Positions 50,924-60,647 of a stretch of 64,000 nucleotides of DNA are shown piece by piece. The position numbers and the translations under genes were made by a program. The stretch spans positions 1-64,000 of the forward strand of contig ONKF01000009.1 of NCBI GenBank assembly GCA_900318335.1, in the 5' to 3' direction. The DNA is from an uncultured Prevotellaceae bacterium. Its GTDB lineage: Bacteria; Bacteroidota; Bacteroidia; Bacteroidales; Muribaculaceae. Below the pieces are notes generated by a model. The model was not told where the DNA came from, searched no databases, and saw only the letters and a list, made by a program, of their open reading frames with translations. Numbering within the stretch: position 1 is the first letter of the stretch; each line of letters begins with the position of its first letter.

Positions 50924-53182
50924 TCAATAAGCTATTTCACGCCCGGTGACTAAAGCATCGATAAGGATGGTTGCATCAGCTATATCGACATTCCCGTCAC
51001 AATCGACGTCGGCATTCAGTAATTGGATCGATGAAACACTGTCGCCCAACAGGTAGTCAATGAGCGCCGTCAGATCCTTGATACCGACATCACCATCATG
51101 ATCAACGTCACCAAGCAAGAAACCCATCCTGTCCAAGACACTTCTCATGCCTGCCATGGCATCTATCTTGCCGTTAGGGCCAAAATGGGCCGCATTGGCT
51201 CCCGTGGTGAAACTGTCATGGATAGCGGTTTCGGCTATGATTTCCTTGACCTGACGGACACAGAGGGTGGGATTAGCCTGTAACCACAGGGCGATGATAC
51301 CCGCTACAGTGGGTGCTGCCATCGATGTGCCGGTCATCACACCCCAATAGCTGCCGTCATCGGTCTTCATGACAGTGGCAACATTATTGTTGGCAAAATA
51401 GGAATAACGGCTACCAGCAGCCACAACGTCAAAGCCCGGAGCACATATAGTGGGCAATGCGACACCAGTGGGGCCATAACCTGCGGCCTGATAGGACGAG
51501 AATGATGTGATATCTCCTACAGTTTGCGTCCTATCAGTAACAATACTATTCTGGAAATAGGAATAATAGCTATTGCGTGCGGCAAATGCTCCAGCCGAGA
51601 TAATAGAATCGTTGACAGCATAGGTACCTATCGAACACAAATCATTGCCTGGAGTATAATAAAAAGCAGACTGGAGTGAAGTAAGGCCGGCACCTATCAT
51701 TACAGGGTTATCGTAGGTACCGAAACTGCAAGAGGAGTTGCATACCCAAGCATCGGCTTCACAGGTCAAGTCATCAGCCTGTGGAAAGGCTGTCATTCCT
51801 ATAGCATAACGACTCACCTTTCTACCATTGACCGTTGTGTATTGTTGCGACATCAGGTTACGCAACGAGACACTCAACAACGATTTCTTGCCATCAGATG
51901 AGGTCTTGCGGGTCACCTTGATATAGGCGACAGTGTCGGTCGAGGACTCATAACTGTAAAAATCTTTCAGGTCCGAGGCATTGAGTTGGATAGCGTCATT
52001 GTATATTGGCGACTCCCAAACGATTCTTCCAGTAGTCTTGTCCAAGACATGAAACTTGAAATCAAATCGTTTCCACTGGGTGCGCATCCACAGCTCGGCC
52101 TGGAAAGACTTATAATAATAAGTGGAGTCCATACTGCTTGACGGTTTACAGTAGAACAATAAGTTCAGCGGGTTCTTAGTGGAAATCTGTTTATAGGCAT
52201 AGAAATCACGACCTGCTGTATTTCCTGCCGCAATCACAAAGATACGTCCCGGTCCAGTAACCTGGGCAATGGCCTTGGACAAATAATCATTGCCATCATG
52301 CTGGCCTCCAGGAACACTGATACTCAAACTCATAACACACGGCTTACCCACGCTGTCGGCATAACACTTGATATAGCGAGCGCAATTGGCCAGTTCCACT
52401 ACCGACAAGCTGCCGTCAGTTCTGGAAACGGGACACAGGATGATGTCGGCAGCGGGAGCCATGCCTCCATAACCATTGACGATGGAGCCAGCGGCGATAC
52501 TTGCGGTATGAGTGCCGTGGGTGCCCGTGTTGTCATCGGTTGTCAACGAGTAAATCTCATCACCCATAAAGACCGAACCTGGCAATTTGGAATTCCTGTA
52601 ATAGACAGGGTGTCCCGTGCTGACCTGGGTATCATAAACCCTGACAATGCGTGTTTTGTTCACGTTGTCATTGGACCTGAAAGCACGATGCTGGAAATCA
52701 AATCCCTTATCGATAACACCGATGATGACGCCCTTGCCGTTGAAATTGTGAGGCAAGCCATTCTGTTTCCCGTTGATGACTTGACCGGCATGGGTCACGC
52801 TCATCGTTGAATCGGTACATAATTCAGCCCTGAGGCTTACTTCGACGTCGTTTACTCCAGGCAGTGCCGATACTGCAGCCAAGCGCTCGAGAGGAATCTG
52901 TGCCGTGACAAAGCCATCAAAAAGGCTGTTGACAATAACCCCCTGACTCTCTAAGGCATCAAGCGTGCGCTCATTATCGATGGCAATGAACGCATCCACC
53001 ATTTCCACACCATCAATTAAGCGTGGCGACACATAGCGGTTATACTGGTTCATCCCTGATTTACCGCTCCACATCTGTTCCTCAAAAAAATCCTGGACAG
53101 ATGATGGTAACACTCTTTGGGCTAAACTGTTTGCATAGCACAAGAGCACAAAGAGAGAGAACAAATAAAATACTTTTCTCAT
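50924..53182 (-). CDS. secreted S8 subtilase with C-terminal dockerin-like duplicate
   Basis: A 752-residue exported protease. It has a signal peptide (about 1-22), an inhibitor-like prodomain (about 25-130) and a subtilase domain with Asp in GVIDKGFDFQH, His in GTHGTHTASIAAG and Ser in GTSMAAPTVAG. A long insert lies between His and Ser. The C-terminus holds two EF-hand-like calcium loops, GDVDHDGDVGIKD and ADVDCDGNVDIAD, spaced as in type I dockerins. The ATG at 53182 gives a proper signal peptide; the longer frame does not. Lies 57 nt after a paralogous gene, probably the same operon. Confidence 0.9.
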   Translation of the reverse strand: MRKVFYLFSLFVLLCYANSLAQRVLPSSVQDFFEEQMWSGKSGMNQYNRYVSPRLIDGVEMVDAFIAIDNERTLDALESQGVIVNSLFDGFVTAQIPLERLAAVSALPGVNDVEVSLRAELCTDSTMSVTHAGQVINGKQNGLPHNFNGKGVIIGVIDKGFDFQHRAFRSNDNVNKTRIVRVYDTQVSTGHPVYYRNSKLPGSVFMGDEIYSLTTDDNTGTHGTHTASIAAGSIVNGYGGMAPAADIILCPVSRTDGSLSVVELANCARYIKCYADSVGKPCVMSLSISVPGGQHDGNDYLSKAIAQVTGPGRIFVIAAGNTAGRDFYAYKQISTKNPLNLLFYCKPSSSMDSTYYYKSFQAELWMRTQWKRFDFKFHVLDKTTGRIVWESPIYNDAIQLNASDLKDFYSYESSTDTVAYIKVTRKTSSDGKKSLLSVSLRNLMSQQYTTVNGRKVSRYAIGMTAFPQADDLTCEADAWVCNSSCSFGTYDNPVMIGAGLTSLQSAFYYTPGNDLCSIGTYAVNDSIISAGAFAARNSYYSYFQNSIVTDRTQTVGDITSFSSYQAAGYGPTGVALPTICAPGFDVVAAGSRYSYFANNNVATVMKTDDGSYWGVMTGTSMAAPTVAGIIALWLQANPTLCVRQVKEIIAETAIHDSFTTGANAAHFGPNGKIDAMAGMRSVLDRMGFLLGDVDHDGDVGIKDLTALIDYLLGDSVSSIQLLNADVDCDGNVDIADATILIDALVTGREIAY

Positions 53183-53238
53183 ATGATCTTTTTTATATTT
53201 CAATTTTAATTGTATCAAATCGATGTCTATGCCATATA

Positions 53239-55539
53239 TCATGCCGGTTCATCTCCTGATGGCCCCAGAATCAAATCAATCATTGCACCGATATCCTTGA
53301 TCGAAATGAAACCATCCAGATTCACATCGGCTGCCGGTGAAACAAACACCAGCAGATTCTCTCCTAACAGATAATCAATCAAGACCGAAAGATCTTTAAT
53401 AGAGAACTTGCCATCGCCATTCACGTCACCCAACATAAAGTTAGGATTGTTATTAATCAGATACACGGCTCCTCCCAGAGCATTGATCTTGCCATTAGGT
53501 CCAAATCGAGGTGAAGTGTAAGTATAATTGTCCTTGATAGCAGTCCGGGCCATAAGATCCTTGATCTGCTGCACTGATAGATCGGGCTGAATCTGCAGCC
53601 ACTGCGCGATGATACCAGCCACAGTCGGTGCAGCCATTGATGTGCCCGTCATTACACCCCACAAGCTACCGTTATCAGACCTCATCACCAGGTCGCGGTG
53701 AACAAGATTAGTCTGGAAATAAGAATAACGGCTACCTGCAGCTATTACGTCAAAACCTGGAGCAGTAATTGTGGGCAATGCGACACCAGTGGGGCCAAAT
53801 CCTGCCATCTCGTAACTCGATGCTCCATAGATTGCACCCACGGTTCCGGTTGGGTCTATCACAACCGAGTCGCGATTTAACGAGTAGAAGGTATTACGAG
53901 CCACATAGGCACCAGCCGAAATCACCGAATCACAAACGGCATAACTGTTAATCGAGCAATTATTATCAGGAACTGCATAGAAATTATTATGCACAATCGT
54001 AACCACACTGCTGTCTTCGGTAATAGAGTCGGAATACACAGGACCTATCATCCGGCCAAAGCGGCCATTACTCGAACCCATCCAGGCATCCACATAATTC
54101 TCGGCACCCTCATTTTCAGGGTAAACACTGAGTCCTAACCTGTAATTGCTGACAAAACGTCCAGAAGGTTCAACATAGTAGGACTTGGATCTCATATTGA
54201 ATAGGCTCACATTCATGTAGTATCTGCTGGAATTAGCATCCTGCATCAGATGGGCCTGAATCATGCTCATATTACTTAACGCCGGGTCTGGTCCATAAAA
54301 CTCTCCGAAATCATCAGCAGTAAATATACCTGACATACCTACGGGTTCACTTTCCCAAACAATGCGGTTGGTCCTCTTGTCAAAAACATGAAACTTTACT
54401 TTCAGACGATTACCGGTGCCACGGGTCCAAACGTTAAAGGACTCATTGAGATAATAGTAGTTGTTATCGGTTTGAGAATAAAAGTAGTCAACGAGGATAT
54501 TCAGCGGTTTGTCGGATGTGGATGGGCCATGCACATAATAAGGCAAGCTACCGCTATTGCCAGCAGCCATCACAAAGATACGTCCAGGTCCCACCAGGTT
54601 CTTGACCGCCCTCGAAATGTAGTCCTTGCCATCGTGAGACCCCAGGTTGGTACTCATGCTCACATTGATGACACAGGGTTTATTCACACTGTCGGCATAA
54701 GCAAAGATGTACTTGATGCAATTCACAACCTCAGTCTCCGAGACACCGGAATTCAGAGTGCGCGACGAACACAAAACGATGTCGGCACCAGGGGCCATGC
54801 CGCCATAGCCGTTCACATGGGTGCCGGCAGCGATACTGGCCACGTGAGTGCCATGAGCCCCATTGGCATCATAGGTCATTGTATCAATCTGCTCTCCCAT
54901 AAAAACAGATCCTGGCAATGTCCTGCCTTCCACAACTGCTGGACTTCCCTTAGTGTTCATGGGGTCATATACCCTGACGATACGTGTCTGGCTCTGGTCT
55001 CCTGCACTCTTGAAAGTCTCGTGCTGGTAATCAAACCCTCCGTCAATCACACCTATGATCACGCCACTTCCATCATAAGCCTGGGGCAGTCCGTTTGCTA
55101 TTCCATCCAGCAATTGTCCGGCATGGGTGACACGCAGTGTGCTATCGGTGCACAGGTCCATATATCCACTTATCTGCACATCGTTCACTCCGCCAAGCTG
55201 CGATACACTGGTCAGGACATTCAAGGGAATGCGCGCTGTGACAAAACCGTCAAATGCACAATTCACCTCAACCCCCATTGACTGCAGGACATCAATCACA
55301 GCATTATTGTCAATACCGATAAAGGCATCAACCATCATGACACCATCCACTTTGCTTGGTAGCACAAATTGGGACCTCATCAGCGGTGATGATAAGACAG
55401 CCTTGTCGGTCACGCGATCCCTGACTTGCATCTGACCCAGGAATTGCGGGATATTACCTTGCTTGAACTCATCTCCGAACTGGGCATAACCGATGCCCAA
55501 TGACATAAAAGCGATAAAGGCAAATAATAATTTTTTCAT
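53239..55539 (-). CDS. secreted S8 subtilase with dockerin-like duplicate, paralog
   Basis: A 766-residue paralog of the downstream gene with the same layout. It has a signal peptide (MKKLLFAFIAFMSLGIGYA), a prodomain and a subtilase core (Asp in GVIDGGFDYQH, His in GAHGTHVASIAAG, Ser in GTSMAAPTVAG). The tail has two calcium loops, GDVNGDGKFSIKD and ADVNLDGFISIKD. The two proteins share long identical stretches around the active site but differ in the insert. A consensus promoter lies upstream. Confidence 0.9.
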   Translation of the reverse strand: MKKLLFAFIAFMSLGIGYAQFGDEFKQGNIPQFLGQMQVRDRVTDKAVLSSPLMRSQFVLPSKVDGVMMVDAFIGIDNNAVIDVLQSMGVEVNCAFDGFVTARIPLNVLTSVSQLGGVNDVQISGYMDLCTDSTLRVTHAGQLLDGIANGLPQAYDGSGVIIGVIDGGFDYQHETFKSAGDQSQTRIVRVYDPMNTKGSPAVVEGRTLPGSVFMGEQIDTMTYDANGAHGTHVASIAAGTHVNGYGGMAPGADIVLCSSRTLNSGVSETEVVNCIKYIFAYADSVNKPCVINVSMSTNLGSHDGKDYISRAVKNLVGPGRIFVMAAGNSGSLPYYVHGPSTSDKPLNILVDYFYSQTDNNYYYLNESFNVWTRGTGNRLKVKFHVFDKRTNRIVWESEPVGMSGIFTADDFGEFYGPDPALSNMSMIQAHLMQDANSSRYYMNVSLFNMRSKSYYVEPSGRFVSNYRLGLSVYPENEGAENYVDAWMGSSNGRFGRMIGPVYSDSITEDSSVVTIVHNNFYAVPDNNCSINSYAVCDSVISAGAYVARNTFYSLNRDSVVIDPTGTVGAIYGASSYEMAGFGPTGVALPTITAPGFDVIAAGSRYSYFQTNLVHRDLVMRSDNGSLWGVMTGTSMAAPTVAGIIAQWLQIQPDLSVQQIKDLMARTAIKDNYTYTSPRFGPNGKINALGGAVYLINNNPNFMLGDVNGDGKFSIKDLSVLIDYLLGENLLVFVSPAADVNLDGFISIKDIGAMIDLILGPSGDEPA

Positions 55540-55569
55540 GATTCGGTAATAATTTTAGTCTACGACTTA

Positions 55570-55601
55570 CAAAGGTAAACATTCTTCTATATTTCGCCAA
55601 A
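55570..55601 (-). promoter_or_regulatory. promoter of the tandem subtilases
   Basis: TTTG at 55601..55598, a 20-nt spacer, TACCTTTG at 55577..55570. Leader about 25 nt. Confidence 0.75.
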
Positions 55602-55626
55602 CTACTCGTGTCGGTCACACTGGTGA

Positions 55627-57312
55627 TCAGTTACTCAAAATCATATCAATGAGAAACGTGATATCGGTGATAGTGATTGACTCGTCTTGATTGACATCGG
55701 CATTTAAGAAGTTGAAGTGCTCCAATTCACTGCCCAAGACGTAATCAATGAGTGCAGTCACATCATTGATGGCCACATTCCCATCATCGTTCACATCTCC
55801 CAGGATGATAACGGGTTGGGGCTCAATCACCTCCAGCCTGAAGGCAAGGTTATCCAGGTCGAAAGTTATCAGATATTCATCCCCGTTGCCAGTGAAGTAA
55901 TAAGAATAGTCATTGGCACGCTTTGCGGTAGCATAAGTGACATCTGTGGTGATGGTTGTAGTGGCCGCTGGGCCATAACGGTAAGTCCCATTGAATGCTG
56001 TCCAATCATTGTTCCACAAGTCGGGGCCACCATCGGCAAACACAAAGTAGATGGGGGCGCTGATTGTCAGCGTGTCCACATAGGTTCCATTACCCAGGTT
56101 GGTCATTTTGCTCATGGGTTCGGTCAGGCTCCATGCGCCCTCACCGCCCACGATATAGATGCTGGCGCTGTCAGTGGGTTCAACGGGGTCGTCACCGCCG
56201 CCGTCAAGGAAAGCGGGCATTTCTAACAAGGCATCCATTAACTGACCGTTCTGGTTGTCCCACCAGCCACAGTTGTACCAATCGGTAGTCACATGGTTAC
56301 TGTAATTGATGCCATATTCGTTGGCCTCCGGGAACCACCAGTAAAGGCCATTCACTCGGCTGTGGGCATTGAGCATCGTAATCAAATCGGCTGCAAACGC
56401 CTTCTGCCCTGCTTCGGTGGCAGGCCATGTGGACTGCAGGTCATATGAGGCATCCGAGGGATAGTAAGCATGAGGATAACCAGTCTCAACAATCTGAATC
56501 TTCTTGGCCGGATAGGACGTCTCGAGCGTCGTGAGCAAATCATCAAGCACACTGAGGCCACCATGCCAGTAAGGATAATAACTGAGACCGATAATATCAA
56601 AATCGGTTGTATAGTTCCTAAGCGTCTGGTAGAAAGAGATCACGTTTGTCACACGACCCATCTCGGTATGAACAACGATCTTGGCAGCGGGACACATCTC
56701 GCGACAAGCCTTAATGCCCTGCTTGAGATAGTTCGCAAAATTCTCAAAGGTACCGTTACCGTAATTGGCACCACTGGGGTAACAATGCCCTGTGGGCCAT
56801 AACATGCCATAGGTCACCTCGTTACCGACCTGAATGAAATCGGGCTTGGCACCAGCGGCTATCATGGCAGCGAGTACCCGCCTGGTATAGTTATAGACAC
56901 TATCGCCCAGGGCGCTCGCCACTGTCCATGACGAGGGGGTGGAATGCTGACCCGGATCCGTCCAGGTGTCGCTGTAATGGATATCAAGCAGGAAATCAAA
57001 TCCTGCGGTCTTGATGCGCTGGCCCAGGGCGATGACATAGGGCAAATCCTGGCACACACCTTGGCCCTGATGCTCGGCACTGGCCTGGGAAGGATCGACA
57101 AACAGGCGAACACGCATTGCGTTCAACCCCATTGTTTTCAGGTAGTTGAGCATATTGGTAATCCTCTTACCATTCTCATCGTAATAAATGGCACCACGTT
57201 GCTCATATTTTGTAAGCAGGGAAATATCACCGCCCACATACCTGGAAGTGGCCGCATTGCTGATAGAGCACGTCAGCAGCATGCAAGCAAACAAATAGTA
57301 TAATCTTTTCAT
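55627..57312 (-). CDS. GH53 endo-beta-1,4-galactanase with dockerin-like tail
   Basis: A 561-residue secreted glycoside hydrolase. The signal peptide ends SISNAA. The GH53 barrel (about 20-355) has the acid/base Glu in FIQVGNEVTYGMLWP and the nucleophile Glu in IQIVETGYPH. It attacks beta-1,4-galactan of pectin side chains. A beta-sandwich module (about 375-485) follows, then two calcium loops, GDVNDDGNVAIND and ADVNQDESITITD. The second loop has a Glu replacing the central Gly. The ATG at 57312 is used; a -7 box covers the longer start. Confidence 0.92.
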   Translation of the reverse strand: MKRLYYLFACMLLTCSISNAATSRYVGGDISLLTKYEQRGAIYYDENGKRITNMLNYLKTMGLNAMRVRLFVDPSQASAEHQGQGVCQDLPYVIALGQRIKTAGFDFLLDIHYSDTWTDPGQHSTPSSWTVASALGDSVYNYTRRVLAAMIAAGAKPDFIQVGNEVTYGMLWPTGHCYPSGANYGNGTFENFANYLKQGIKACREMCPAAKIVVHTEMGRVTNVISFYQTLRNYTTDFDIIGLSYYPYWHGGLSVLDDLLTTLETSYPAKKIQIVETGYPHAYYPSDASYDLQSTWPATEAGQKAFAADLITMLNAHSRVNGLYWWFPEANEYGINYSNHVTTDWYNCGWWDNQNGQLMDALLEMPAFLDGGGDDPVEPTDSASIYIVGGEGAWSLTEPMSKMTNLGNGTYVDTLTISAPIYFVFADGGPDLWNNDWTAFNGTYRYGPAATTTITTDVTYATAKRANDYSYYFTGNGDEYLITFDLDNLAFRLEVIEPQPVIILGDVNDDGNVAINDVTALIDYVLGSELEHFNFLNADVNQDESITITDITFLIDMILSN

Positions 57313-57339
57313 CACATGGAAGTTTTTATTGATATAATG

Positions 57340-57347
57340 CAAAATTA
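57340..57347 (-). promoter_or_regulatory. GH53 TAnnTTTG box
   Basis: TAATTTTG on the minus strand, no clear -33 element. Leader about 22 nt. Confidence 0.5.
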
Positions 57348-57427
57348 ACTCATAATCATTAAATTAGCCTAATCCTGCTGACTTTTTAACACTATTTGCA
57401 GAAAAGCCAGCATTCCCGACCCGTCGG

Positions 57428-58474
57428 TCAAGCATGCAGGATTTTATAGATAAGCTCCTTGAGCAAAGCATACTGATCTTGACGCGATCCGATTCCCTTG
57501 CTTCTCGTATCACATTCCCTCAAGAACCCGATAATGTTGACCAGCGAGCGGGTATTGTACATGCGGGTGGCATCCAGGAACTTACGGGCTCTCCACTGGC
57601 TGCGGGTGCCTACCAGCGCCATGATAGCATCTGGAGACTTGTCGCGTGCGGTCGCTGCAAGCAACACGCTCGAGAAGAACGAGAATAGCATCGCTACACT
57701 TATCATGGACGGGTTATTCTTAGGGTTACGCTCAAAGTAGTCCACGATGCGGAAGGCCTTGGCAGCATCACGCCGTGCAAGGGCGTCTTCAAGCTCAAAA
57801 TTGTTGAAGTCCTTGCTGATGCCGATGTTCTGCTCTATGAGCAAGGGGGTGATGTTGTTGTCGTTGGCAAGCATCGACAGCTTGTCGAGTTCGCTGAATA
57901 AGCGGGCGATATCGGTCCCGATGTGGTCGGCAAGCATGCTGGTGGCCTTGTTATCGATATTGCAGCCCAAGGAATTGGCATAATTGACAATAAGCGTTTC
58001 AAGCTCACGCCCTTCACGTACTTTATTGGAGTCAAAAATGACACCGGTTTTAGCGGCCTTGAGCGCATCGGCAAACGGTTTGCTCTTAAGCGTCTCACCC
58101 TTGATGCAAATCACCAGGATGGTAGAGGGAAGAGGTTTTTCGGCATAGGTAGAGAACAAGTCCAAGTCATTCTTGTGACCTGGCTGCTTAGGGATGAGCT
58201 GTGCCTCACGCACGACGATAACCTTGTACTGGGAGAAGGCGGGATACTGCTGGCAGGCACTGATCACCTCACGAACATTTGCCGTGTTACCATAGAAGAG
58301 TGACAAGTTGAAGTCGCGCTGGTCCTGGGTCAACGCGGTGTCAATGATGAGCTGCTGCAGGCGGTCGATATAATAGGGTTCCTCGCCTTGCAGGATATAG
58401 ATGTTCCTGAACTTGCCGCCCTTGATTTCTTTAGTCAGCGAAGTATAAGTTACCGTTTCTCGTTTAACTGCCAT
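57428..58474 (-). CDS. holA: DNA polymerase III delta subunit
   Basis: A 348-residue clamp-loader subunit that opens the beta clamp during loading. N-terminal NIYILQGEEPYYIDRLQQLI and the middle AAA+-like and C-terminal collar domains are of normal length. The signature is weak as in all HolA proteins, but overall layout fits. The ATG at 58474 is used; it lies 13 nt after the M64 peptidase stop, so the two are probably co-transcribed. Confidence 0.87.
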   Translation of the reverse strand: MAVKRETVTYTSLTKEIKGGKFRNIYILQGEEPYYIDRLQQLIIDTALTQDQRDFNLSLFYGNTANVREVISACQQYPAFSQYKVIVVREAQLIPKQPGHKNDLDLFSTYAEKPLPSTILVICIKGETLKSKPFADALKAAKTGVIFDSNKVREGRELETLIVNYANSLGCNIDNKATSMLADHIGTDIARLFSELDKLSMLANDNNITPLLIEQNIGISKDFNNFELEDALARRDAAKAFRIVDYFERNPKNNPSMISVAMLFSFFSSVLLAATARDKSPDAIMALVGTRSQWRARKFLDATRMYNTRSLVNIIGFLRECDTRSKGIGSRQDQYALLKELIYKILHA

Positions 58475-58487
58475 TGCTTTGATATCA

Positions 58488-59900
58488 TTAATGGGAAGTG
58501 TAGAAATCGGTGATACGGACAATCGCACGCGAGCACACGGGACAGAACTGAGAAACCTCATTGATTTTCATGCGGCACTCCTGAGCGGGACGATAAACAC
58601 CCTTGGACTGGTATCCCCCACCCTCAAACACGCCCACACGCTGAGTGGCAGCATCGAGCAGGCGCTGTTCCTTTTCATTGGTGATCTTGCGGTAGTTGGG
58701 AACCTTGGGGTCGGCGGGTGTAGGAACCGGAGTACCCTTGGGCATCATGTCGGCCCACTTGCTCTGGAAATCGACAAGCGTCGTCAGGTTAGGCTCCCAG
58801 GGCTCAGTATCGGCAGGATACATCGACTCATAGGCGTCGTCATAGAAGTATTCATCGCCAAGACCCGCATAAGCATGGCCAAACTCATGAACCAGGACCT
58901 GATGGAAAGTGGGATGGTCACTGGTGGTGACGGTAATTTGGTTATAGATGCCGCCACCGCCATAGGTGTCGCTGTTGACCAAGACGATAATGTGCTCAAA
59001 GGGCACACCTGACAGCACATCATACAGGCGGTGAATATCCTGGGTCATCAGGTAACGGTCGCTATAGAAGGTGTCGTAGTGGGTGCCAACAGGCGTCGAA
59101 CTCCAGCGGCCCAAATGAGGCACACTGGGACCGCTCGTCAGTGACTCGGCAGCCACTGCCACGACATTGAATCTATTCTTCAACGAGGTGAATGGCTCAT
59201 GGGCAAACAGCGCATCCACCACACGCTGGCAGTCGCTGTAGAATTTACCCATTTGGGCTCGGGTGTAGCCCTCGGCCACAATGGCAAGATCGATGCACTC
59301 GGTGATGTCGGGTTCTCCGTCCAAGGGGCCTTCAGTAGGCATATAGTCACGCTTGCCAGGCTGGTCTGCCGCTTTCTCGGCGATCGGCAAGGTTTTGCCT
59401 TTCCAGATGTAATGATACGGTATGCCGTTGTCGCCTATCTGCTTAATGAGAATGTCTGCGGGGTCCACCGTGTGGGTCATCGACCCCACCACCTTGCCAT
59501 GGAAGTCGGTGAGCGAAACGGTCACATCTACGGGCTGCTTGGGCATCGGCACATTGTAGCTGGCGGCAAAGGCCTTGTTGACCTTGGTGGCCTCCTCGGT
59601 AGCCTGCCATTCCTGGAACAGGGTCGAGAATGTGTGGACAAATAGGGTTGTGCCGCTGGCATGGTCCTTGACGGTAATCTGGCCATTGCCTTTCAATGGG
59701 ACATCGGCAAGGCGGCTTTTTCGACCTGCCCAGCGGGGAGTGGAGCACATCTGCTCCAGGTAAATCTGCTGGTCATGGTTATTGCCGGCAAAGATATAAT
59801 CGAGCCGCAACGTGCGGTCCACAAAGTATTCGTCAAACTGTTGCGCGCTTGCAGCAAGGCTAAGCAAGGCTATAGAAAGTGAAAAAAGTAATCTTTTCAT
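58488..59900 (-). CDS. M64-family metallopeptidase
   Basis: A 470-residue exported zinc peptidase. The signal peptide MKRLLFSLSIALLSLAASA precedes an N-terminal beta domain and the catalytic domain with VHEFGHAYAGLGDEY (HExxHxxGxxD/E metal site). This is the IgA-peptidase M64 family, common in gut Bacteroidales and often shown as secreted. Two ATG codons (59909, 59900) fit; the second gives the better signal peptide and a short leader. Confidence 0.9.
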   Translation of the reverse strand: MKRLLFSLSIALLSLAASAQQFDEYFVDRTLRLDYIFAGNNHDQQIYLEQMCSTPRWAGRKSRLADVPLKGNGQITVKDHASGTTLFVHTFSTLFQEWQATEEATKVNKAFAASYNVPMPKQPVDVTVSLTDFHGKVVGSMTHTVDPADILIKQIGDNGIPYHYIWKGKTLPIAEKAADQPGKRDYMPTEGPLDGEPDITECIDLAIVAEGYTRAQMGKFYSDCQRVVDALFAHEPFTSLKNRFNVVAVAAESLTSGPSVPHLGRWSSTPVGTHYDTFYSDRYLMTQDIHRLYDVLSGVPFEHIIVLVNSDTYGGGGIYNQITVTTSDHPTFHQVLVHEFGHAYAGLGDEYFYDDAYESMYPADTEPWEPNLTTLVDFQSKWADMMPKGTPVPTPADPKVPNYRKITNEKEQRLLDAATQRVGVFEGGGYQSKGVYRPAQECRMKINEVSQFCPVCSRAIVRITDFYTSH

Positions 59901-59920
59901 TGTACTCATTATTTTTCTTG

Positions 59921-59928
59921 CAAAGATA
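59921..59928 (-). promoter_or_regulatory. M64 peptidase TAnnTTTG box
   Basis: TATCTTTG on the minus strand, 11 nt before the first possible ATG. Confidence 0.5.
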
Positions 59929-60026
59929 GTCATTTTTTAGAGAATATGGAAGGGATAATGGAGAATAGACATGGCATTGACTATTATTTGCCTATGTTCT
60001 TTAGCCTGAAAGTTTTCATTCATTCA

Positions 60027-60058
60027 TTTGGCTCTTCATCCGACTTGCAGTAATTTTG
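60027..60058 (+). promoter_or_regulatory. promoter of the HsdR-N-like gene
   Basis: TTTG at 60027-60030, a 20-nt spacer, TAATTTTG at 60051-60058, preceded by GACTTGCA at 60042-60049. Confidence 0.75.
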
Positions 60059-60083
60059 CCCAGTTAATCATCATGAATTAGGT

Positions 60084-60536
60084 ATGGTGGAGTTGAATTT
60101 GCCCGAATATGAGTACAAGGTGAAAAAGCGGGAGGATGGCTCGTGGGCCATCTGGGACCGGCTGCGCGAGCGCTGGGTCTCGTTAACACCCGAGGAATGG
60201 GTACGGCAGCACTTTGTCGAGATGCTGATCAGCGACAAGGGGTTTCCAGCCGCACTCATGGGCAATGAGGTGTCGTTGACCCAGAATGGCATTGCCCGCC
60301 GCTGTGACACCGTGGTGGCCGACCGCACTGGACAGCCATTGGTCATCGTGGAGTACAAGGCACCGAGCATCAATGTGACGCAGAAGACCTTTGACCAGAT
60401 TGTGCGTTACAACATGGTACTGCATGCACGTTACCTGATTGTGAGCAACGGCCTGCAGCACTATTGTTGCCGCATCGATTACGACACCGCCAGCTACAGC
60501 TTTTTGGAAGACATCCCCCATTACAATGACCTGTAA
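60084..60536 (+). CDS. stand-alone HsdR N-terminal-like nuclease domain
   Basis: A 150-residue protein matching the HSDR_N_2 type: PD-(D/E)xK fold residues Asp in RRCDTVVAD and Glu-x-Lys in VEYKAPS are both present. In type I restriction enzymes this domain is fused to a helicase motor; here it is alone, with no HsdM or HsdS nearby, so it is not a restriction system. Such single-domain proteins are widespread in Bacteroidetes and their role is unknown. Lies upstream of the UvrD-type helicase with a separate promoter between. Confidence 0.85.
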   Translation: MVELNLPEYEYKVKKREDGSWAIWDRLRERWVSLTPEEWVRQHFVEMLISDKGFPAALMGNEVSLTQNGIARRCDTVVADRTGQPLVIVEYKAPSINVTQKTFDQIVRYNMVLHARYLIVSNGLQHYCCRIDYDTASYSFLEDIPHYNDL

Positions 60537-60608
60537 GGGCAACTGTACAGCAGCGTTTTTGAATAACGGTTTAATATCTCAAACAACTTCTTAATAACTC
60601 TTGTGTTG

Positions 60609-60640
60609 TTTGATAAAATGATGAAAAAGTAGTATCTTTG
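60609..60640 (+). promoter_or_regulatory. promoter of the UvrD-type helicase
   Basis: TTTG at 60609-60612, a 20-nt spacer, TATCTTTG at 60633-60640. It ends only 7 nt before the ATG at 60648, so the mRNA would be nearly leaderless. Confidence 0.75.
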
Positions 60641-60647
60641 CACAACC

